A stretch of DNA of 64,000 nt from Gemmatimonadota bacterium (lineage in GTDB: Bacteria; Gemmatimonadota; Gemmatimonadetes; Longimicrobiales; Gaopeijiaceae). Shown piece by piece: positions 8,719 to 18,958 of the stretch. The stretch is taken from contig QJYK01000128.1 in assembly GCA_003248075.1 (NCBI GenBank), positions 47,488-111,487 on the forward strand, read 5' to 3'. The notes beneath the pieces were generated by a model, which had not been told where the DNA came from, ran no database searches, and saw only the letters and a program-made list of their open reading frames with translations. A program made the position numbers and the translations under genes. Every line of letters begins with the position of its first letter. The first letter of the stretch is position 1.

Positions 8719-10143
8719 ATGCGCACGAATCTGACTGTCCTCATATTGATGGTTCTGCTCGCGACGCCGGTGGCTGCCCGCCAGTCCGCTCGGCCACCGG
8801 AGGCTCCCGTCCGATACGACGGGGACCACGCCAGCGCGGACTTCCATCGAGGGCGCAGGTCGGCGCTGGTGGCGTCGCTCCCGACGGGAGCGGTCGCGGT
8901 CGTGCTCGGCGGCGTCGAGGGCGGCGGATCCGTCGACGACCTGCGGAGCTTCCATCAAGACCCGTACCTCTACTACCTGACGGGCTCGGAGGAGCCGGGG
9001 TCGGCGCTGCTCCTGGCCCCGGAGGGAGTCACGGTCGATGGCCGGACCGTGCGCGAGATCCTCTTCGTCCCTCCGCGGAACCCGGAGATGGAGATCTGGC
9101 TGGGGCGAAGATTCGGGGCCGCCCGAGCCCAGCGTGAGCTGGGCGTCGAAATGGCGCTCCCCAATTCGCGCTTCGAGGAAGTCGTCGGGGCGCTCGTGAC
9201 CGGAGCTGGTCAGCAGGTGCTGCACCTCGCGTTCCCGGCTGCCGTTCCACCCCGGACGACGCTGGCTCAGCAGATCGGCGTGCTCAGGTCCCTCGCCGCG
9301 GTTCGCGGGGCGGACCTCGACGACACCGTGTTGGCGGCCAGCCTCGACGGCATGCGAATGGTCAAGGAGCCGGAGGAGATCAGGGTCCTGCGCCGGGCGG
9401 TCGACGTGACCGTCGAGGCGCACCGCGAGGTCCTCGGTGCGGTGTCGGCGGGATGGAAGGAGTACGAGATCGAGGCTCTGATCGAGTACACCTTCCACCG
9501 ACTCGGGGCCGAGGAGCCGGCGTTCCCATCCATCGTGGGCAGCGGTGAGAACACGTCGATGCTCCACTATGAGACGAACAGACGCACCACCCAGGCCGGT
9601 GACCTCGTCGTCATCGACATCGGAGCCAAGTACCGCGGCTACTCCGCGGACGTGACGCGCACGATCCCGATCGACGGCCGCTTCACGGCGGACCAGAGGG
9701 CCGTCTACGACATCGTTCTGGAGGCGCAGCGCGCGGGGATCGAGGCGGCGAGCCCGGGCGCCTCGTTCGGCGCACCCGGTCAGGCGGCGTCTCGCGTCCT
9801 CGCACGCGGACTGGCGCGTCTGGGGCTCATCCGTAGCCCGACGGACGGGTCGGGCCTGCAGCGGTTCTTCCCCCACGGCACGAGCCACTACCTCGGCATC
9901 GAGGTCCACGACGTCGGTTCCTACGACGTGCTGTCTCCCGGGCAGGTGATCACCGTCGAACCCGGCATCTACATCGCGCCAGCTCCGGACATCGATCCAC
10001 GATGGTGGAACATCGGCGTGCGCATCGAGGACGACGTGCTCGTGACGGAGGCGGGTCCCGTCGTACTTTCTGCGGGCGCTCCGCGTGACCCCGAGGACAT
10101 CGAGGAGGCCATGGGCGCGCGCGCCCGCGCCGGCGGCCCCTGA
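8719..10143 (+). CDS. pepP: Secreted Xaa-Pro aminopeptidase (M24B)
   Basis: 474-residue aminopeptidase P family protein with a Sec signal (hydrophobic residues 5-20, cleavage after VAARQ). An aminopeptidase P N-terminal domain is followed by the pita-bread M24 fold with the expected dinuclear metal ligands: Asp in VVIDIGAK, Asp in YSADVTRT, His in FPHGTSHYLG, Glu in VITVEPGIYI and Glu in VRIEDDVLVTE. It releases N-terminal residues preceding proline. Export makes it part of the extracytoplasmic peptide-degrading set here. It converges on the symporter gene at 10184, with GC-rich hairpins in the 40-base gap. Confidence 0.93.
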   Translation: MRTNLTVLILMVLLATPVAARQSARPPEAPVRYDGDHASADFHRGRRSALVASLPTGAVAVVLGGVEGGGSVDDLRSFHQDPYLYYLTGSEEPGSALLLAPEGVTVDGRTVREILFVPPRNPEMEIWLGRRFGAARAQRELGVEMALPNSRFEEVVGALVTGAGQQVLHLAFPAAVPPRTTLAQQIGVLRSLAAVRGADLDDTVLAASLDGMRMVKEPEEIRVLRRAVDVTVEAHREVLGAVSAGWKEYEIEALIEYTFHRLGAEEPAFPSIVGSGENTSMLHYETNRRTTQAGDLVVIDIGAKYRGYSADVTRTIPIDGRFTADQRAVYDIVLEAQRAGIEAASPGASFGAPGQAASRVLARGLARLGLIRSPTDGSGLQRFFPHGTSHYLGIEVHDVGSYDVLSPGQVITVEPGIYIAPAPDIDPRWWNIGVRIEDDVLVTEAGPVVLSAGAPRDPEDIEEAMGARARAGGP

Positions 10144-10183
10144 GCCGCCCCGGGGTGGCCTGCCTGTGCAGAGCCTCCCTGGC

Positions 10184-11482
<1,299 letters not shown>

Positions 11483-11734
11483 GCTACCTCCGAGCGTTCA
11501 GGCCGGCGCGGCCCCCCGGTCGACGCACACCACGGGCGCCCACCTCACGGGCGCGCGGGCGCGCGCGAACGTGGTTCGTCGGATCTCCGGTCTGTTTGGG
11601 GGCCCCGACGGCAAGGACCACCGCCGGGGTGGGCAGGAGTGGATGGGTTCATCCGCTCCGGAACGAGCCGATGATCGCAGCGGGACCGGGTGGTGGCAAG
11701 GCCGACCCGGCCGGGCGGACGGCTCGGCGTGTCG

Positions 11735-13021
11735 CTACGCTGCCCTTTGTGCCGCGGGGCCGTCGAAGAGGGACTCGCCCTCCGTGCGGGCGACGAAGGC
11801 GGAGCAGCTCAGGTCCCCGGTCACGTTCACCGACGTGCGCAGCATGTCGAGGATGCGGTCCACGCCGAGGATCAGCGCGATGCCGGCCTGAACCTGGCCC
11901 TGCAGGCCGACGGAGTTGAGGACGATGATCAAGGTGATGATTCCCGCGCTGGGGACCCCTGCCGCGCCGATGGAGGCCAGCGTCGCGGTCATGACGACGA
12001 TCAGCTGGTCCGCCCAGTCGAGGGGAATGCCGTAGATCTGTGCGATGAACATGACGGCCACCGCCTGATACAAGGCGGTTCCGTCCATGTTGATGGTCGC
12101 TCCCAGGGGCAGCACGAAGCTCGCCACCTCGTTGGAGACACCGAGCTCCTGCTCTGCGGTCTCGATGGTCAGCGGTAGCGTGGCGTTCGAGGACGACGTC
12201 GAAAACGCGAGCAGCGGCACCGCGACGATGCGCTTGTAGAACTCGATGGGATTGATCCGCGCCAGGACGCGCAGCATGAGCGCGTACGTTCCCAGGCCGT
12301 GGAGGAGCAGCCCTGTCACGACCACGAGGGTGTAGACGAGCAGGCTGCGCATGAGGTCCAGCCCGAAGTTGGCGACAACGGCGGCGATGAGCACGAAGAC
12401 GGCGTAAGGAGCCAGCTCCATGATCCAGTTGATGAGGACCATGGACGCCTGATTCACGCCCTGAAAGAAGCCGACCACCTGGTTCCTGTACGGTTCGTCC
12501 ACGACGGTGATCGCCGCGCCGAACATGATCGTGAAGAAGATCAGCGGTAGCAGGTCCATATTCGCTGCCGCCTGCACCGGGTTCCTGGGGATCACCCCCA
12601 TGAGGGTCTCGACCCACGAGGGGGCCTCGGCCGCCATATCCATGCGGGCCGCCGCGTCGCCTCCGTACCGCTCCGAGAGCTCCACGCGGGTGGTCTCGTC
12701 CACGCGCGATCCGGGTCGGACGACGTTGGACACCACCAGCCCGATCGTGACGGCGATGGCCGTGGTCATCATGTAGTAGAGGAGGGTCTTCCCGCCGATC
12801 CGCCCCAACTTGCGCAGGTCACCGAGGGAGGCGGTGCCGACGAGCAGGCTCGCCACGACCAGGGGGATCACGACCATGGTGATCAGGTTGATGAAGGCGG
12901 TCCCCAGAGGCTCGAGGGCCCCCAGGAAGCTTTGGAGAGGCTCGATTCCTCCGACGTTCGCGATCACACCGACGACGGCGCCCGCGATGAGTCCGATCAG
13001 GATCTTGGTGTACAACTGCAT
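11735..13021 (-). CDS. Dicarboxylate/amino acid:cation symporter (DAACS)
   Basis: 428-residue paralogue of the neighbouring symporter, with ATG 13021 chosen because GGGGGAAG lies just upstream and the hydrophobic first helix follows directly; the frame is open 10 codons further. It keeps the canonical motifs: SSSNATLP in HP1, NMDGT in TM7 and VDRILDMLRTSVNVTGD in TM8. Expected to import glutamate, aspartate or dicarboxylates with Na+ or H+ across the inner membrane. A good sigma-70-like promoter is at 13111-13138. The intergenic distance suggests separate transcription from the downstream paralogue. Confidence 0.93.
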   Translation of the reverse strand: MQLYTKILIGLIAGAVVGVIANVGGIEPLQSFLGALEPLGTAFINLITMVVIPLVVASLLVGTASLGDLRKLGRIGGKTLLYYMMTTAIAVTIGLVVSNVVRPGSRVDETTRVELSERYGGDAAARMDMAAEAPSWVETLMGVIPRNPVQAAANMDLLPLIFFTIMFGAAITVVDEPYRNQVVGFFQGVNQASMVLINWIMELAPYAVFVLIAAVVANFGLDLMRSLLVYTLVVVTGLLLHGLGTYALMLRVLARINPIEFYKRIVAVPLLAFSTSSSNATLPLTIETAEQELGVSNEVASFVLPLGATINMDGTALYQAVAVMFIAQIYGIPLDWADQLIVVMTATLASIGAAGVPSAGIITLIIVLNSVGLQGQVQAGIALILGVDRILDMLRTSVNVTGDLSCSAFVARTEGESLFDGPAAQRAA

Positions 13022-13110
13022 ATCTTCCCCCCTGCCGACCGCGACAACCAATTGAGCCGCCTGCGCGGCCGAGGAGCCAGTGGTCGAGCCCGCACAACCG
13101 CCATCAAGCG

Positions 13111-13138
13111 ACTATAAGGCGTCGGCGCTCCAGGGCAA
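13111..13138 (-). promoter_or_regulatory. Sigma-70-like promoter of the symporter at 11735
   Basis: On the minus strand: -35 TTGCCC (13138-13133), 16-base spacer, -10 TATAGT (13116-13111). The -10 matches the consensus at 5 of 6 positions. Transcription would start near 13104, about 80 bases before the start codon. Confidence 0.5.
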
Positions 13139-13162
13139 ACCGATCGCGCTCGGGCATCGCGG

Positions 13163-15244
13163 TCAACGCGAACGTACCTCCGCGCGTTCGATCACGTCGC
13201 CCTCGAGCACCTGGTCCACCACCTCCATACCCGAGACGACGATGCCGAGTAGCGTGTAGTCGTGGTCGAGGCGGACGTTGTCGATGAGGTTCACGTAGAT
13301 CTGACCGTCCCCCGTGTCCCGGCCGCGGGTGGACACCCCGACCGTACCGCGCGTCTGGACGCGAAGGCCCACCTCGTCGCGGGTGAAGGCCCCGTGTCCG
13401 CCGTATTCGTTCGCCCTCGGCGAGCCGCCCTGAACCACGAAATTGGGCACCACGCGGTGGAGCGTCAGACCGTCCAGCACGCCGTCGCGCGCCATCGAGT
13501 AGAGTCGGAAGGCGTTGGTCGTCGCCTCCATGGGAAGAAGCGCGATCTCGATCTCCCCCCCACGGGCCATGCGCAGGACGACGGAGCTTCGGGTCATCGC
13601 CTCGAGATCGGCCACCGTGGGGAGTGGAAGACGGCGCGCCGGCCGTGGGGCCCCCAGAAAGCGTTTGCCGGTCCAGGCCTCCATGACGGACGCTGCGCGG
13701 TGCGCCACGGCGGCGTCGTAGTCGCGGAGGTACGGCTCCATCTCGCGGATCCGTGTCGAGTCCGAGACCCCTTGGATGAGCTCCAGCAACGCGAGCCGTG
13801 GGTCGCGAAGCGTCTCCCACCGGGGCTCGGTGAGGCGAGCCAGTGCCGTGAAGGCGGCGTCGGCCGCGGCGGCTCGCAGCTCCGTCGGCCCGAGCAGGGG
13901 CGAAACGGTCACCACCACCTGTGCATCGTCGGTGCCTCCAAGGAGCTGGATCAGCGCGCGGTCCGCGTCGCGTCCCCCGATCGCATGGAGCGCGAGGGCG
14001 GCCTGTGTGGCCACGTTGGAGTCCCCGTCGCCGAGGAGATATCGGAGGGCGGCGCTGTCGCCGAGGGCGCCCGCGGCCCGGGCCGCCCACGCGCGGGCGA
14101 ACGGGTTGGGGTGCGCGAGCGCGGCAGGCAGCAAGGGGCGGGTCCGCTCGGGCGACGTGGATGCGAGGGCGACCAGGGCATGGGCGGCCAGGTGCCAGTT
14201 GCGGGTGGAGACGGCGGTAGGCCCCGTCGCGATGCGCTCGAGCAGCGCCGCATCTTCTTCCCCACCGGAGCAGGCGCGACCGAGCCCGTCCACGGCGAAG
14301 GCGGCGGCCCGCGCGTCCGCGTCACCCGCCGCCTGGCGGAGCGCGGCGCAGTCGGCCGAATCGGCGGGCAGGTTCGCGAGCACCCGTATGCCTTCGATCC
14401 TCACCTGCGTCGACGCGTCGGCCAACGCCCTGGGCAGGAGCCGGGCTCGTTCGCTGCCCTCGATCCCCGAAAGGGCCGCGGTGGCCGCGGCACGGACCGC
14501 GTCGGATGGGTCGTCGAGCGCACGACGGACGCGTTCCGCGTCCAACTGACCCAGCCGAGCCGCCACCCCGAGAGCCAGGGACCGGACGAGGGCCGCTCGG
14601 TCGGCCTCGTCGACGGACGTGTAGCCGGTGAGCTCGAGGACACGCGCTCGAAGCGCGGCCCCGGCCCGCCCGCCGTTGCGGCGTGTCCACGACTCGATTC
14701 CGAGCATCGCCCCCAGGATCAGTCGTGGTGGGGCCTGTGCCTGCCTCTCGCGGCTCAGGCGCCCCAGGGCGCCCTCGACCTCCATTGCCCGGGAGCCGTC
14801 GACCGCCAGGCGGCCGAGCGCGCGGGCCAGGGCGGACGCGACGTCCGGATCGCGCTCCGATTCAGCAGACCGCAGGAGCCGGGTCAGCGCGCCCGACCCG
14901 TCGACCCGATGAACGGCCTGGGCGGAGGCGTTGGCCGCCTCCGCGCGCACCTCGGGGGTTCGATCGTCCAGGTGGGGGAGGATCGAATCGAGGAGCTCGG
15001 GTCGCTCGAGTCGGCCCAGCGCCCGCACCCCGGACCGCCTGAGGAACGGGTCCGGCGACCTCGTGGCGGCCATGAGCGCCTCCAGGGAGGGGCCCCCCGC
15101 GGGTCGGGCGTCCTCGGCCTCGACGACCTGGAGATACGCGCGGGCCCCGAGGTCCGGCCGCCCGGCGTCGGGCACGCAGCCTGAGACGATCAGCAGGGCG
15201 GCGATGCCTGACCGGCGCGGGATCCAGCGAAGGGGAAGGGTCAT
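13163..15244 (-). CDS. HEAT-repeat lipoprotein with C-terminal cyclophilin domain
   Basis: 693 residues. Lipoprotein signal with lipobox IVSGC near residue 23. Residues from about 40 to 500 are alpha-helical HEAT-like repeats (recurring RRSGVRALGRL, AVRAAATAALSGIEG-type units). The last 140 residues are a cyclophilin-type peptidyl-prolyl isomerase: LHRVVPNFVVQGG and GVSTRGRDTGDGQIYVNL correspond to the family motifs FHRVI..FMIQGGD and the later catalytic segment. The combination suggests a membrane-anchored folding helper whose repeats grip a client. It lies between the symporter and the alpha/beta hydrolase with its own gaps. Confidence 0.88.
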   Translation of the reverse strand: MTLPLRWIPRRSGIAALLIVSGCVPDAGRPDLGARAYLQVVEAEDARPAGGPSLEALMAATRSPDPFLRRSGVRALGRLERPELLDSILPHLDDRTPEVRAEAANASAQAVHRVDGSGALTRLLRSAESERDPDVASALARALGRLAVDGSRAMEVEGALGRLSRERQAQAPPRLILGAMLGIESWTRRNGGRAGAALRARVLELTGYTSVDEADRAALVRSLALGVAARLGQLDAERVRRALDDPSDAVRAAATAALSGIEGSERARLLPRALADASTQVRIEGIRVLANLPADSADCAALRQAAGDADARAAAFAVDGLGRACSGGEEDAALLERIATGPTAVSTRNWHLAAHALVALASTSPERTRPLLPAALAHPNPFARAWAARAAGALGDSAALRYLLGDGDSNVATQAALALHAIGGRDADRALIQLLGGTDDAQVVVTVSPLLGPTELRAAAADAAFTALARLTEPRWETLRDPRLALLELIQGVSDSTRIREMEPYLRDYDAAVAHRAASVMEAWTGKRFLGAPRPARRLPLPTVADLEAMTRSSVVLRMARGGEIEIALLPMEATTNAFRLYSMARDGVLDGLTLHRVVPNFVVQGGSPRANEYGGHGAFTRDEVGLRVQTRGTVGVSTRGRDTGDGQIYVNLIDNVRLDHDYTLLGIVVSGMEVVDQVLEGDVIERAEVRSR

Positions 15245-15317
15245 GTCGAGTCGTCCGCAGGAGTGGGGCCTGCGAAGGTAGGGCCCGCCGCCCGGTGGGT
15301 GAAGGGACCTCCGCTCG

Positions 15318-16745
15318 TCAGTGCCCGGGCGCGAAGCGCTCCAGGATCCAATCCCGCACCGTGTCCATCACCTGCGGGTTCATGGTCTCGGAAATCCTGG
15401 CGTACTCGTCGGGCCCCCCGGTGTCGGCCGTCTGGAACAGGTGGTTCAGCCCGGGGAGCACGCGTGTGGTGACGTCCGGGTTGCCACCCCGCTCGAGCGC
15501 GGCTCGCACCTCGGGAAGGTTTGCGTTCGGAGGCACCTGCAGATCCTTGGCGCCGTTGAGCGCGAGCACGGGGACGCGGACCCGCTCGAGAGCGGGCCGA
15601 GGATCGTACACGAGGAAGAACCGGAACCAGGGCGAGTTGAGCTGGGCCAGCTCCGCGTCGATGCTCCCTGGCGGCATCGCCCCTTCGGGCAGCGTCGAGG
15701 CCGCGCGCTCGAGTGCCTCGCGCAGCCGGCGCGACGCGACGGCGGTGTCGGGCTCGGACCGCAGAATCGCGAACAGCTCCTTCTGGATCTCGCGGTTCCG
15801 GCGAATCACCTCCTCGGGCGTCCCCGCGGCGCGGTTGATCATGGCGGCCTGGAGATCCAGGATCTCCTCACCGGGGATCCCGGGCCCCGCCAGCAACACG
15901 AGGAAGTCCACCCGGTCCGAGCGCGTTGCCGCCATCGGACCGATCAGCCCCCCCTCGGAGTGCCCCAGGATGCCCACGGCGGTGACGTCGTCGCGCTTCG
16001 CGAGCCACTCCACGGCGGCAACCGCGTCCGAGGCGAAGTCGCGGGACGTCGCGGTCGCGAAGCTCCCTCTCGACGACCCGACCCCCCGATCGTCGTATCG
16101 GAGCACGGCGATGCCGGCGCGTGTCAGATGGTCCGCCAACACCAGGAAGGGCTTGTGGCCCATGATCGTCTCGTCTCGATCTTGCGGGCCGGAGCCACTC
16201 ACGAGCACGACGGCCGGGAAGGGCCCGTCGCCGACGGGAAGCGTCAAGGTTCCGGCGAGTACGACGGCCGGCGAGGGAGTGTCGATCGACACGTCCTCCG
16301 CTCGATAGGGGAACGGAGGTTTCGGGAGCTGCGGGCGTGACGGCTCCGTCGGGCTTTCGACGCGACGGAGCATGAGGGGCAGGGACACCGGGCCCTGGGT
16401 GAAGGTGCCCGAGACGGTCCCGTCGGGCCCCAACACGCCCTCGTAGCTCGCCCCCAGGGCCTGCACAGCGAACGTGAGACGCTCCTCGTCGCCCTCGACC
16501 GTGGTCAGCGGGATTCCAGTCGCGCCCTGGTCCGGGCTGTCCATGGTGCCCGTCAGGGTGCCGCCGTCCCCGCGCGACAGATGCAGGACGAGCCTCAGCT
16601 GCGCCGTGCCCGCATCGAGCGTCCCCTCCCACGTACCGCCGAAGTCGAAGCCGGCCGCCTGCGGAGAGGCACCGGCGGGAGCGAGGAGGAGCGCCCCCAG
16701 GAACGCGTTGACGCCGAGTCGTCGGCGGTGGCGGCGGGCGGTCAT
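15318..16745 (-). CDS. Secreted alpha/beta hydrolase
   Basis: 475 residues from ATG 16745, which has GGAG upstream and begins a basic, hydrophobic signal peptide ending near AGASPQA; the frame also opens at a TTG 23 codons earlier with a worse signal. An N-terminal beta-rich domain (about residues 30-130, GTWEGTL...GTFTQGP) precedes the alpha/beta fold. Catalytic elements visible are the nucleophile serine in GILGHSEGGLIG, Asp in GAKDLQVPP and His in PGLNHLFQ. Similar exported hydrolases are annotated as esterases or peptidases; the substrate is unknown. Confidence 0.85.
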   Translation of the reverse strand: MTARRHRRRLGVNAFLGALLLAPAGASPQAAGFDFGGTWEGTLDAGTAQLRLVLHLSRGDGGTLTGTMDSPDQGATGIPLTTVEGDEERLTFAVQALGASYEGVLGPDGTVSGTFTQGPVSLPLMLRRVESPTEPSRPQLPKPPFPYRAEDVSIDTPSPAVVLAGTLTLPVGDGPFPAVVLVSGSGPQDRDETIMGHKPFLVLADHLTRAGIAVLRYDDRGVGSSRGSFATATSRDFASDAVAAVEWLAKRDDVTAVGILGHSEGGLIGPMAATRSDRVDFLVLLAGPGIPGEEILDLQAAMINRAAGTPEEVIRRNREIQKELFAILRSEPDTAVASRRLREALERAASTLPEGAMPPGSIDAELAQLNSPWFRFFLVYDPRPALERVRVPVLALNGAKDLQVPPNANLPEVRAALERGGNPDVTTRVLPGLNHLFQTADTGGPDEYARISETMNPQVMDTVRDWILERFAPGH

Positions 16746-16814
16746 GACTGGCTCCGAGCTTGTGGGCACGACGATCGTCGGTGCGCCTACGAGTCGGGTC
16801 TCCCTTTTCTTCAA

Positions 16815-16848
16815 GGCCGGCGGTGGCGGCTTCCGCCGGGTGCCGGCC
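16815..16848 (-). terminator. Two-tier GC hairpin after the oxoamine synthase operon
   Basis: Outer stem GGCCGGC/GCCGGCC (16815-16821 and 16842-16848) enclosing an inner stem GGCGG/CCGCC (16825-16829 and 16833-16837). It begins 16 bases past the stop at 16864 on the minus strand and is followed in that direction by TTGAAGAAAA. Strong structure, weak U-tract. Confidence 0.5.
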
Positions 16849-16863
16849 CCGTGTGGAGCCTAC

Positions 16864-17526
16864 CTAGAAGGTCACGAGGGAGTGGAAGACCTCGGTGCCG
16901 TTCTTGAACCAATGCTCCCGGAACGGATAGGGGGACACCTCGGATCCGATCAGCGGTGCCGTCATGTCGTGCGGGAAGATCGTCATGTTCCCGCGCTCAT
17001 TCTCGTGGACCGTATACTGGCCCGAGATCTGGACGGTGGTCCGGTAGCGTTGGTCGCCACGGATGGAGAAACCCTGCAGGAGATGGCTGGTGGACTCCCA
17101 CCGACCCTGGGTGACGCTGAAGTCGACGATGGGGTCCCCACCCCCCCAGGCCCGCACGCGCAGACGGTCGCCGGTCTCGATAAACTGGGCGTCGATGTCC
17201 TGATCGAGATAGGGGAAGTGGAGGCATTCGGCGCGCGCCTCCCTGGCGGGCTTCGAGCTCGTCGCGGCCAAGAAGGGATAGAAGCCCGCCTTGGCGTGTC
17301 GTCCCCAGTCGGCCACCATCGGGGGCACGACGACCGAGAACGTGAGCTCCGTATACGGCCCGACTTCGCTCTCCTCGAAGAGGAACGCGGTCACCGACAG
17401 CACGCTGCGCTGGTGACGTACCTCGATGGGCTGAAGATATTCCGGCAAGACAGCCGTCGCGTCGGCCGTCGCCATCTCGAAGAAGGCGCTGACCCCGGTC
17501 CGGAAGTCGTACCGCCCTACGTGCAT
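16864..17526 (-). CDS. Uncharacterised protein, faint acetoacetate-decarboxylase-like
   Basis: 220 residues, ATG start overlapping the end of the upstream oxoamine synthase gene by 10 bases, so the two are translationally linked. Segments VLPEYLQPIEV, EESEVGPYTELTFSVVVPP and GFYPFL recall the acetoacetate decarboxylase superfamily (PF06314), a beta-cone fold. I do not see the catalytic Lys-Lys pair of true decarboxylases; only a lysine in SSKPARE lies in the right region. It could be a non-decarboxylating member (aldolase-dehydratase-like or ligand-binding). No signal peptide. The context suggests it acts on the product of the oxoamine synthase. Confidence 0.45.
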   Translation of the reverse strand: MHVGRYDFRTGVSAFFEMATADATAVLPEYLQPIEVRHQRSVLSVTAFLFEESEVGPYTELTFSVVVPPMVADWGRHAKAGFYPFLAATSSKPAREARAECLHFPYLDQDIDAQFIETGDRLRVRAWGGGDPIVDFSVTQGRWESTSHLLQGFSIRGDQRYRTTVQISGQYTVHENERGNMTIFPHDMTAPLIGSEVSPYPFREHWFKNGTEVFHSLVTF

Positions 17527-18878
17527 ATCCCGTACCTCCGGAGGACGCGGATGATCGTCTCCGCCCCCCGGGCCAGCTCGTCCTCCGTGTGCGCGGCCGA
17601 AATGGACATCCGGAACCGCGACTTGTGCTTGCCGACCGCGGGGTACTTCACGGGGTTGATGAAAACGCCCTCTCTGAAGATATCCTCACCGATCTGAAAA
17701 ATGCGCGCGTCGTCGCGCACCATGATGGGGATCACCTGCGAGGTCGAGTCGCCGATCGGCACGCCCGCCTCGGCCAAGCGGCCCTGCATGAAGGCGACGT
17801 TGTGCCACAGCTTCCTGCGCAGCTCTGGCTCCGAGCGTGCCAACTCGAGCGCCTTCAGCAGGCCGGCCACCACCACCGGCGACAGGGCACAGGAGAAGAA
17901 GCGCGACCGGGAGAAGCCCCTCAGGTAGTTCACGAGCTGACCGGAGCCGGCCACGTAGCCGCCCTGCCCGCCCAGGCTCTTCGAGAACGTTCCGAGGTGG
18001 ATGTCGACCTCGTCCTCGAGACCCTGATCCTCGACCACGCCGCGGCCACCTTCCCCGAACACGAACGCGGAGTGCGCCTCGTCGATCATCAGTCGCGCCC
18101 CATGCTTCCGGCACACGTCGACGATGTCGGCGAGCGGAGGGACGTCTCCGTCCATCGAGTAGACGCCCTCGACGATCACCAGCTTCTTCCCCTCGAATCC
18201 CTTGAGCTTCCGCTCCAGGTCGTCGGGGCGGTTGTGCCTGAAGAATCTGGATGTCGCCTTGGACAGGATCATGCCGTCGACGACCGAAGCGTGCGCGTAC
18301 TGGTCGGCCACGATCAGGTCGCCGGAGCGCATGAGGCCGGCGATGGTGCCGACGTTGGCGCTGTACCCGGTGGGGAAGATGAGCGCCGCCTCCTTCTCCT
18401 TGAATGAGGCCATCTCGCTGGCCAGCTGGCGGTGCAGCTCGGTGGTCCCGCTCAAGATCGGCGAGCCGGACGCCCCGCCCCCATAAAGCTCGGCGGCATC
18501 CTTGATGGCCTGCTTCACCTCGTCCCGGTACGACAGACCGAGGTAGTTGTACGAGGCGAAGTTGACCAGGTCGCGGCGGATCTCGTGCGTCTTGGTGTCC
18601 TCCACGTCCACCCGGGTGCTCGGCGCCGAATGGAGGGGAAGCTCATAGAGGTAATAGCCGGCGGGCCTGGCTTCATGCCACCAATCGTCGAAGGGGGCCA
18701 GGAGGGCGAACGCGTCGTCCCCCGCACCGAAGTAGAAGTTCGTATAGTCGTATTCCATCGCCCCCGGAGGCGACGGGGCGGACTCCGGGAGGGTGGGCCC
18801 CTCCGCAGCCGCGCCGAAGCGACTGGTGGTCTTCGGTGTCTCGACGCCCGAAGACGCCTCGTCTCGCTGTTCCGACAT
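17517..18878 (-). CDS. Alpha-oxoamine synthase (serine palmitoyltransferase/KBL/BioF-like)
   Basis: 453-residue PLP enzyme. The family joins an acyl thioester to an amino acid with loss of CO2. ATG 18878 preferred over a TTG 23 codons upstream. After a non-conserved, low-complexity segment (1-40) come the family features: NYLGL (111-115), H196 in YAHAS, D266/H269 in MIDEAHS and the PLP lysine K300 in GTFSKSLGGQGG. The extra N-terminal region (about 41-100, rich in Tyr/Phe) makes it longer than BioF or Kbl (about 390). Family members include bacterial serine palmitoyltransferases, but no other sphingolipid gene is visible. It diverges from the dehydratase gene, sharing 80 bases. Confidence 0.85.
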   Translation of the reverse strand: MSEQRDEASSGVETPKTTSRFGAAAEGPTLPESAPSPPGAMEYDYTNFYFGAGDDAFALLAPFDDWWHEARPAGYYLYELPLHSAPSTRVDVEDTKTHEIRRDLVNFASYNYLGLSYRDEVKQAIKDAAELYGGGASGSPILSGTTELHRQLASEMASFKEKEAALIFPTGYSANVGTIAGLMRSGDLIVADQYAHASVVDGMILSKATSRFFRHNRPDDLERKLKGFEGKKLVIVEGVYSMDGDVPPLADIVDVCRKHGARLMIDEAHSAFVFGEGGRGVVEDQGLEDEVDIHLGTFSKSLGGQGGYVAGSGQLVNYLRGFSRSRFFSCALSPVVVAGLLKALELARSEPELRRKLWHNVAFMQGRLAEAGVPIGDSTSQVIPIMVRDDARIFQIGEDIFREGVFINPVKYPAVGKHKSRFRMSISAAHTEDELARGAETIIRVLRRYGICT

Positions 18879-18958
18879 GTCCGCTACCGGTAGAGTGCCC
18901 GAAATGCTCCAAGAGCGGAATCTCCGCAATTGGTACCCGGGTTTCAAGGAGGAAGTTG

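Noticed and set aside
11483..11734. Possible RNA gene between the symporters
   Set aside because: Only low-complexity GC repeats such as CACGGGCGC; no tRNA-like or riboswitch-like fold recognised.
17517..18878. Calling the oxoamine synthase a serine palmitoyltransferase
   Set aside because: Catalytic residues are shared by all alpha-oxoamine synthases and no other sphingolipid gene is visible.
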